64,000 bases of DNA from Pseudobdellovibrionaceae bacterium (GTDB taxonomy: Bacteria > Bdellovibrionota > UBA1018 > UBA6935). The notes beneath the pieces are model-generated. The model saw only the letters and a list, made by a program, of their open reading frames with translations, was not told the DNA's origin and did not search any database. Every line of letters begins with the position of its first letter. Positions within the stretch are counted from its first letter, which is position 1. Of this stretch, positions 54,991-61,545 are shown piece after piece. The position numbers and the translations under genes were made by a program. The DNA lies in contig PBMP01000006.1 in the NCBI GenBank assembly GCA_002722705.1, positions 1 through 64,000 of the forward strand. Direction: 5' to 3'.

Positions 54991-57198
54991 TTAGAGTCCG
55001 AGTGTTTCTAAGGCTTCTTCTTCAGAGGCACTGAGTGGACGAAGTGTTTTCCGGGTTGATGTTGACCAATAAGGGGCAAAGATTTTAAAAATCTTACCAT
55101 CGGTTGAACGGTAAACCCGGTCTCCTGCAGTCCCTACCCACCGAGGAAGTCCGTAAGGGAGGTCTTTTCTTAAGATAGGAATTGCTTTCTCGCTTTGTCG
55201 GAACATGACATGAGTTTTGCTAAATTCCATTTGTGAAAGAGTTTCCCAAGCGAGTTCATAGCTCTTCGTAAGGGAGACCACAGGTAAAGAGCCATCATGA
55301 ATCTTTTGAATTTCACGATCCGACTGAGATCCAAGGGTAAAGATGAGTTGAACTCGCTCTGGATCAATGAGTTTTTTAAAAACACTTTTTCTCCAAGCTC
55401 GAGTTTCATTTAAAAGTTTTTCTTGATCCGAGTCAGAGACGCCAAGAGAGTCAACGGGAAGACTTCTAAGAATTACATATTGACTTCCAACTCCTATGGA
55501 TTGAAGAAAGGCTTGAAGTTTTTGGCCTTCGTATCCAGTCAAAGCTCGTCCTGTCCATAAATCATCATGAGAAAATTGATCTGCAAGAATAACTACTTCA
55601 GCCTCATCTGGTCTTCCTCGAAAAACTGGAAATCCTTGGTCTCGAAGAGAAGAAGGGCGGGTTACTTTTGCGTTTTTATATGGATCTTCAAAGAAAGGGA
55701 TTCCTTCAATGAGACCACGGAATGCTGAAGCCCAATAGTCTGAAGGTCCAAAATCAAAGTATTTATAATTTGTTTTATTCGGCTCATAAGGAACATCAGC
55801 CTGCCCACGAGGCATTTGATAAAATGTGTGGGGACGATAAGCATCTTTTGGTCTTCGACTAAATCCCTCGTACTTTCCTTTTTTATTTCTTACGAGTTCA
55901 ATCGATGCTCCTCCGTCTCTTCGAGTGGTTCGAGTGGTTCCAGACCCCATAAATTCGGTAAGTCCATACCTAAAGTCTCTTCTTGGGATTTTGATATTTC
56001 GATATTTAAAGCCCTCGTCAAAGGGTTGATCAAGATTATGGTCGACAGGAAGATTCCAAGAAGAGTTTTCCTGAAATTCTCTGACGTCTTTGAGTGCTGA
56101 AGAGAAGTTTTTGGAAAGAGTTGGGCTATTGGACCCCGGATGCTTAACTTTGATAAAACGAACATCAGTATTTACTGAGCTTAGTCCTTTGAGCGATTGT
56201 TTTTTGCCTTCCACTAAACAACTGTAAAGATCGGTACCTAATTGTCGTTTATCCATGAGACCCTGACCGTTGATTCCACCTGTCTTTTTTACAATATTTT
56301 TTAGAACTCGATCTGAGTTGAGTCGAGATTTAAGAAGCTGTTGATCTTTGTTTTCTGAAAAATCAAAATCACTCATCTTCTCTCCTGGTTCAAGAAGAAG
56401 GTTTTTTCCTTTTTCATCTACAGGGAAATAAAACTTACGATTTCCACCTGCAGATACGGATCCATATTGAATCATTTGAACATTTTTTTCAGCGTCCCGA
56501 CTTGGTCGACAGCTCCCGCCTCTAGAGAGAATGTAAGTACCTAGGGTATCTTGGGCTCCACCACCGACTGCGATGATCAGTTTGAGGCTCTCTGGATTAC
56601 TTTGAACGACATGGTCGATCAGTGCATTTCGGTGCTTAACAATTGGGCTATTCTCATATTGAGAAAGTTTGAGCATCGGATAAGGAAGTTGATTTTGATA
56701 TTTAAGTTTTCCATTAATCATGATGGGAGCGTACTCGGCGTATTGACCTTTGATTGTGTAAGCAAAAGTATTAATGAATAAATAACTTTCATCGATTCCC
56801 ATCGCTTTTAGAGCATTTTGCATTCGACCACCTGTTCCTCCAGTAAAGGAACGGTAAGAAACATTTTCGTCTTGAGCACCTTCTTGTCCAATGATCAGAA
56901 CCTTCACCTCGTTTTTACCTAGCCGTCCTCGGTAGAACATGGGACCAAATTTCCATCGAAATTTATCACTACGATCATTCTTGTTTTCTTTTAAGGCTTG
57001 AAGTCCAAGTGCCCGGTAATTAGGTGTGTGAGCAAAAAGTTTTGCGTAACCTCTTCCCGCTTCTGTACTCATATCTGGTCCACGATCAAACTCATCAAAG
57101 CGACCTCTTTCGTCTTTAACAAGAGAGTCTTTTGCAAAACTGTTTAAGCTTAAAACGAAAAGAACAAGATAAGATCGTAGAATAATTTTTGATTTCAT
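54991..57198 (-). CDS. Secreted protein with two uracil-DNA-glycosylase-like domains
   Basis: ATG 57198 is chosen because GGAG lies eight bases upstream; ATG 57210 is also in frame. A signal peptide (KIILRSYLVLFVLSLNSFA) precedes the mature protein. The first domain (about 95-360) matches the UDG superfamily: VLIIGQEGAQDE, FTGGTGGRMQNALKAMGI, FINTFAYT, LIIAVGGGAQDTLG and VKHPGSN, equivalent to motifs 1, 2 and 3. The second (about 535-690) repeats the fold more weakly: VVILADQFSHDDL, GYEGQKLQAFLQSIGV, LIFTLGSQSD. DNA repair enzymes are normally cytoplasmic, so this is an exported relative with altered use. Substrate unknown. Confidence 0.65.
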   Translation of the reverse strand: MKSKIILRSYLVLFVLSLNSFAKDSLVKDERGRFDEFDRGPDMSTEAGRGYAKLFAHTPNYRALGLQALKENKNDRSDKFRWKFGPMFYRGRLGKNEVKVLIIGQEGAQDENVSYRSFTGGTGGRMQNALKAMGIDESYLFINTFAYTIKGQYAEYAPIMINGKLKYQNQLPYPMLKLSQYENSPIVKHRNALIDHVVQSNPESLKLIIAVGGGAQDTLGTYILSRGGSCRPSRDAEKNVQMIQYGSVSAGGNRKFYFPVDEKGKNLLLEPGEKMSDFDFSENKDQQLLKSRLNSDRVLKNIVKKTGGINGQGLMDKRQLGTDLYSCLVEGKKQSLKGLSSVNTDVRFIKVKHPGSNSPTLSKNFSSALKDVREFQENSSWNLPVDHNLDQPFDEGFKYRNIKIPRRDFRYGLTEFMGSGTTRTTRRDGGASIELVRNKKGKYEGFSRRPKDAYRPHTFYQMPRGQADVPYEPNKTNYKYFDFGPSDYWASAFRGLIEGIPFFEDPYKNAKVTRPSSLRDQGFPVFRGRPDEAEVVILADQFSHDDLWTGRALTGYEGQKLQAFLQSIGVGSQYVILRSLPVDSLGVSDSDQEKLLNETRAWRKSVFKKLIDPERVQLIFTLGSQSDREIQKIHDGSLPVVSLTKSYELAWETLSQMEFSKTHVMFRQSEKAIPILRKDLPYGLPRWVGTAGDRVYRSTDGKIFKIFAPYWSTSTRKTLRPLSASEEEALETLGL

Positions 57199-57291
57199 AA
57201 GAATCTCCATGGATTAAGGTGCGCAGGCGTGCAGTATCCATCAAAATTCTTTTTGGCAATAAAATTAAAGGAGATGCTCTGAGTCAGATTT

Positions 57292-58446
57292 TTACATCGA
57301 ACTTAAATCTTGGTCGTATATTCTCCAGCGTCGATAGAGCGGAGCTTGGAGTTCTTTCCACGGACGATTCATTGCTTCATTATCTTCAAGAATCCATGAC
57401 GCTTCTCCGGCAACGACCCCGTACTCTTTTGCTCTTCTAAAAGATTCATAGGTGAAGAGATTAAAAATCCCTTCTTTTCTATATTCAGACTTTACTCCCA
57501 GGGTCAGAATTCGAACAGTTTTTAAAAAACGTTTCCCCAGCAATATTTTTAAAACGCCTGTTGGAAATAGTCTTCCGTTTTTTATTCTTTTAAAAATCCA
57601 ATTGAAGTCTGGAAGAGCGAGCATGAATCCTGCGGCTTTTCCGTCTTTTTCAGCAATGAACGCAAAACGTGGGTCTACCAGCATCTTCATATCTTTTGCG
57701 GCGTGAATAAACTCTTCTTGAGTCATGGGAACAAAACCCCAGTTGTCTTCCCATGCAGAGTTGTAGATATCGAAACAAATTTCAATTTCGCGATCAAAAT
57801 TTTTAAGATCAAAATCTCGAAATTTAAATCCAGATTCTGCAAGTTTTTGTTTTGCTCTTTGAATTTTTTCTTCCGGAATGTGTTTCATAAACTCGGTAGG
57901 AAGAAGATAAGCAACAAGGTCTTTTGCATCACTAAAACCGGCTTTTTCATGTAACTCTTGATAGTATTTTGGGTTCCAAGTAGTCATTAAAGTAGGATGT
58001 TGACTTTGCCCTCTCACTAAAAGGCCGCATTCGTGGTTTGTAGAAGGACTCATCGGACCTCTCATGTGAGTTTTCCCTCGTTTTTTTAACCAGGTTCGTG
58101 CTACATCAAAAAGACGATTAGCAACTTCTTGATCGTCAATGCATTCAAAAAAACCGTAAAATCCTACTTGATCTTTATGGAACTCGTTATGAGCATGATT
58201 GTCAATGGCAGCTATTCTTCCTACCCACTGACCATTTCTTGTGGCCATAAAAAGTTGGATTTCAGCTTTTTTATAGAAAGGATTTTTTTCGGTATCCAGA
58301 GCGTCCCACACTGTTGCGCGAAGGGGAGGAACCCATTGTGGATGATCTTTCTTGTTATAAATTTTCCATGGGAAACCAATAAACTTTTTAGTGAGTGATT
58401 TATCACTAGGATGGAAAGAAACAATATCGATCGGATGTGTGTTCAT
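57292..58446 (-). CDS. GNAT-like protein (YghO family)
   Basis: The 384-residue protein has two acyltransferase-like halves: an N-terminal part with GFPWKIYNKKDHPQWVPPLRATVWDALD, QWVGRIAAIDNHAHNEF and MRGPMSPSTNHECGLLVRG, and a C-terminal GNAT core (FAFIAEKDGKAAGFMLALPDFNWIFKRI, RILTLGVKSEYRKEGIFNLFTYESFRRAKEYG). This pattern is found in YghO-like proteins. No catalytic residues are assigned and the substrate is not known. Confidence 0.7.
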   Translation of the reverse strand: MNTHPIDIVSFHPSDKSLTKKFIGFPWKIYNKKDHPQWVPPLRATVWDALDTEKNPFYKKAEIQLFMATRNGQWVGRIAAIDNHAHNEFHKDQVGFYGFFECIDDQEVANRLFDVARTWLKKRGKTHMRGPMSPSTNHECGLLVRGQSQHPTLMTTWNPKYYQELHEKAGFSDAKDLVAYLLPTEFMKHIPEEKIQRAKQKLAESGFKFRDFDLKNFDREIEICFDIYNSAWEDNWGFVPMTQEEFIHAAKDMKMLVDPRFAFIAEKDGKAAGFMLALPDFNWIFKRIKNGRLFPTGVLKILLGKRFLKTVRILTLGVKSEYRKEGIFNLFTYESFRRAKEYGVVAGEASWILEDNEAMNRPWKELQAPLYRRWRIYDQDLSSM

Positions 58447-58596
58447 AATAAGGCCACCTTTGCTTTTTTGGATGATTAAGCATTACCTCGAGAGTCTTGA
58501 GACTACAATCTTTTAGTCGGATGTTTCTTTTTTCTGACTAAAAAAATATGTTTTTTATCAGAAGCCTTTTTTGTTGAGTTTGATAGGATAAAGCTT

Positions 58597-59082
58597 ATGA
58601 AAATTTCTCTCCTTCCTTTTGAGCAAAGTCCTTTCAATGTTCAAATTGAAATTTCTCAAGATCAGCATACGGAAATCAGATTTAAAGTCTGTGGACCCGT
58701 TTCTGAATTGGAGAATTGGGAGGTTCCTTTTGATTTAAGCCGCGAAGACCGAATCTGGGAATCGACTTGTTTTGAAGTTTTTCTTACAGAAAAAGATTCG
58801 ACGCGTTACCAAGAGGTGAATCTTTCAAGAACAGGAGCATGGAATCTTTATTCATTTGATTCGACTCGAGTAGGAATGAAACCTTCGGATCCATTTTTTG
58901 AATTTGAAGCGATTTCAGATGGAGTCAGATTGCTTCTCCCGCATGGCGTTTGTTTAGAAAAAATCGGAATCTCTACCATTTTAAAAGAGAAGTCAGGGAA
59001 GATTCATTATTTTGCTCTTTGTCATATTGGGGATCGTCCTGATTTTCATGCTCGCGAAACATGGACTTTATCGTTAGACTAG
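58597..59082 (+). CDS. DOMON-like domain protein
   Basis: The 161-residue protein resembles small DOMON-like proteins: beta-rich, with ELENWEVPFDLSREDRIWESTCFEVFL, YQEVNLSRTGAWNLYSFDSTRVGMK and CHIGDRPDFHARETWTL at the end. No signal peptide is visible. It is first in a plus-strand run with namZ, rhodanese and SH3 genes. Its role is unclear; related domains bind haem or sugar. Confidence 0.75.
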   Translation: MKISLLPFEQSPFNVQIEISQDQHTEIRFKVCGPVSELENWEVPFDLSREDRIWESTCFEVFLTEKDSTRYQEVNLSRTGAWNLYSFDSTRVGMKPSDPFFEFEAISDGVRLLLPHGVCLEKIGISTILKEKSGKIHYFALCHIGDRPDFHARETWTLSLD

Positions 59083-59087
59083 TTTGT

Positions 59088-60296
59088 ATGTTTCAGTTGG
59101 GATTAGAAAATTTACTCACAAACAAAGATTTATTAAATCGACTTCGAGGAAAAAGAGTGGGCTTGGTCGCTCATCCTGCTTCAATCGATCAGGAGTTGAA
59201 TCACTCAATCGATTTATTGATGAATCATTCTGATATTCAATTGACCTGTGGTTTTGGTCCTCAGCATGGAATTCGGGGTGATGTTCAAGATAATATGGTC
59301 GAAACGGAAAATGAAATTCACCCTGAATATAAAATTCCACTTTTTAGTTTGTATGGTGAGGTTCGAAGACCGACTCATGAAATGCTTGAACATGCGGATG
59401 TTTTTCTTTTTGATTTGCAAGATGTGGGATGTCGTATTTATACGTTTGTTGCAACTCTTCGTTATTTGATGGAAGAAGCAGCTTCTTTAGGAAAAGAAGT
59501 GTGGATCCTCGATCGTCCTAATCCGGTTGGAAGAGGAGTTGAAGGAAGTCTTTTAGAAAAAGAATGGATGAGCTTTGTAGGACAGGCTTTTATTCCTATG
59601 CAACATGGATTAACTCTAGGAGAGTTGGCTGTCTTTTTTAAAGAATCTTTGAATTTAGATTTAACTTTAGAAGTAGTACCAATGAAGAACTACTTTCCTT
59701 CCAAGGAGCCGTGGCCCAAAGATCTTGCGTGGGTAAATCCGAGTCCTAACCTACCGACGTTTACTTCTACAAGAGCTTATACAGGGACTGTGATTTTGGA
59801 GGGGACACACCTTTCTGAAGGAAGAGGAACTACTCGCGTTCTTGAGGTTTTGGGAGCTCCGAATTTACAGATTCAAAAGATATTGGATCGAATGAAAGAA
59901 ATTGAAAAGAACTGGTATGAAGGAGTGAGAGTCCGACCGTGTTTCTTTATTCCCATGTTTCATAAATTTAAAGATCAACTTTGTAATGGAGTTCAAATTC
60001 ATTCTGAGGATCGATATTGTGTTCCCTCTCATTACCGACCATTTCGATGGGTCGCTTTATTTTTAAAGGCACTGAAAGAAACTCATCCTTCGTTTGAAAT
60101 TTGGAGATCTTTTCATTATGAATATGAAAAAGATCGACTAGCCATTGATTTGTTGACTGGAAGTGACTTTTTAAGAAAGTGGGTAGATGACCCCCATTCG
60201 ACTCCGGAGATGTTGGAGTCCAAGTGGTCTAAAGATGAACAACAGTGGATTTTGGATCGAGATCCTTATCTTATCTATGAACGGGAAAAAAGATGA
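59088..60296 (+). CDS. NamZ-type exo-beta-N-acetylmuramidase (DUF1343)
   Basis: The protein of about 402 residues matches DUF1343: GLENLLTNKDLLNRLRGKRVGLVAHPAS, CGFGPQHGIRGDVQDNM, FLFDLQDVGCRIYTFVATLRYLMEEAA, VWILDRPNPVGRG, LSEGRGTTRVLEVLGAP. Characterised members release N-acetylmuramic acid from peptidoglycan fragments. ATG 59088 is used; the frame is open from 59061, inside the preceding gene. No signal peptide is seen, so it would work in the cytoplasm on imported fragments unless exported otherwise. The stop overlaps the rhodanese start by 4 bases. Confidence 0.88.
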   Translation: MFQLGLENLLTNKDLLNRLRGKRVGLVAHPASIDQELNHSIDLLMNHSDIQLTCGFGPQHGIRGDVQDNMVETENEIHPEYKIPLFSLYGEVRRPTHEMLEHADVFLFDLQDVGCRIYTFVATLRYLMEEAASLGKEVWILDRPNPVGRGVEGSLLEKEWMSFVGQAFIPMQHGLTLGELAVFFKESLNLDLTLEVVPMKNYFPSKEPWPKDLAWVNPSPNLPTFTSTRAYTGTVILEGTHLSEGRGTTRVLEVLGAPNLQIQKILDRMKEIEKNWYEGVRVRPCFFIPMFHKFKDQLCNGVQIHSEDRYCVPSHYRPFRWVALFLKALKETHPSFEIWRSFHYEYEKDRLAIDLLTGSDFLRKWVDDPHSTPEMLESKWSKDEQQWILDRDPYLIYEREKR

Positions 60297-60610
60297 CTGA
60301 AATTACATTAGCAGAGCTGCTTGAGTATTCTAAAAACTTAAAAGAAAATGAACTTATTTTGGATGTTCGTACCCCCGAAGAGTTTGCTTCAGGGCATATT
60401 CGTGGAGCAAAAAATATTCCTCATACGGAAGTTTTAGGTTCTTTAGAAGAGTTAAAGTCTTATGATACGATTTACATTCATTGTAAGAGGGGGGGAAGGG
60501 CTGTAACCGCTGCTGATCAGTTAGTCGCGGCAGGTGTGACTTCTTTAAAAGTACTTTCTTCGGGAGGAATGGACGATTGGCTCGCATTTGGTTATCCTGT
60601 GGAATCTTAA
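60293..60610 (+). CDS. Rhodanese-like sulfurtransferase
   Basis: A single 105-residue rhodanese domain: LILDVRTPEEFASGHIRGAKNIPH and the active-site loop IHCKRGGRAV with catalytic Cys64, then GVTSLKVLSSGGMDDWLAFGYPV. It is cytoplasmic. It is translationally coupled to namZ, and its end overlaps the following SH3-domain gene. Confidence 0.93.
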   Translation: MTEITLAELLEYSKNLKENELILDVRTPEEFASGHIRGAKNIPHTEVLGSLEELKSYDTIYIHCKRGGRAVTAADQLVAAGVTSLKVLSSGGMDDWLAFGYPVES

Positions 60611-61248
60611 TTTTAGTTTCAACCGCGTTTGCGTCTTCACGGTTTGTGTCACATCAGCTCCTGCCGGTAGATGAAGCTCCTTCTCGTCCAGATTTTTTTA
60701 ATTTTAGAAAACAGGTTTTCGAGTCGATTGAAAAACGAGATTTGAATGGTTTTAAAAAATGGGTTTCACCTGAAGTTTGGGTGGGGACCGGACCTGAATC
60801 ACAAGGCTGGGAAGCTCTTTCAAGACGTTTTCAAATCGAAGATAAAAATGCACAACCTTTGTGGAACGCGCTTGTGCCGTTAACAAAACTCGGGGGGCGG
60901 TTTGTTCAAGCAAATCGTTTTTGTGGTCCCTACGTCTTTACCGATTGGCCGACTCAAATGGATGGAGCTCAGTATGCAGCTGTTATTGGTGATTCAGTAA
61001 ATATTAGAAAGCAAGCAAGTTCGAGTTCACCTGTTGTAAGACAAGCAAGTTATCATATTGTCCGTGTTCCTTTTGGGGAATGGTTTGAAAAATGGGTGCG
61101 AATAGAAACTCCGAGTGGAAGAAGTGGCTATATTGCCGGCCAATATTTGAGAAATCCTTATGATTATCGATTTTGTTTTGAAAAAAATAATGGGCACTGG
61201 ACCCTTACTCATTTAATCGCAGGAAAGCCGGACTCAAAATCTCAATAG
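60577..61248 (+). CDS. Exported SH3-domain protein
   Basis: The TTG start at 60577 lies inside the rhodanese gene behind GGGAGGA, and gives a signal peptide (MARIWLSCGILILVSTAFAS). The mature part has an N-terminal helical segment and a bacterial SH3 domain near residues 130-190 (DSVNIRKQASSSSPVVRQASYHIVRVPF, GYIAGQYLRNP). SH3b domains often bind peptidoglycan, which would suit its pairing with NamZ. The last 44 bases overlap the convergent ferredoxin gene. Confidence 0.78.
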   Translation: MARIWLSCGILILVSTAFASSRFVSHQLLPVDEAPSRPDFFNFRKQVFESIEKRDLNGFKKWVSPEVWVGTGPESQGWEALSRRFQIEDKNAQPLWNALVPLTKLGGRFVQANRFCGPYVFTDWPTQMDGAQYAAVIGDSVNIRKQASSSSPVVRQASYHIVRVPFGEWFEKWVRIETPSGRSGYIAGQYLRNPYDYRFCFEKNNGHWTLTHLIAGKPDSKSQ

Positions 61249-61531
61249 AAACTTCGATGTCATTTTGGTTGGGGAAGACTTGGCACGCTAGACGAATTCC
61301 TTTTCCAAGTTCCCCTTTTGTTAAATGACTTTTTTCATCAGGAGTAGGAGGAGAAAAGGCATGCCATGCTTCTTTTGGGATTTGAATTCGGTCTTTTCCA
61401 CAAACGCCGTGCCCCCCACATTGGCTTCCAATAAAGATTTCTTCCATTTGAGCATGACCAAGTAAGTTAAAGTTTTTTTCTATAGTTAAAGTAAAATGAA
61501 CTTTTCCTTTATGTGTGAAGTGGATTGCCAT
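61205..61531 (-). CDS. [2Fe-2S]-type ferredoxin with one cysteine replaced
   Basis: The 108-residue protein has the loop SQCGGHGVCGKD, followed by a distant C83 in IRLACQ. Plant-type and RACo-type ferredoxins have CxGGxCGxC here; this one has C38 and C44 but Asp47 where the third Cys is expected (GAC codon read directly). The cluster may use an Asp ligand, as in a few known variants, or be lost. It is divergently arranged with polA, 14 bases apart. Confidence 0.72.
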   Translation of the reverse strand: MAIHFTHKGKVHFTLTIEKNFNLLGHAQMEEIFIGSQCGGHGVCGKDRIQIPKEAWHAFSPPTPDEKSHLTKGELGKGIRLACQVFPNQNDIEVSIEILSPAFLRLNE

Positions 61532-61545
61532 ATACCTTTTCTATC

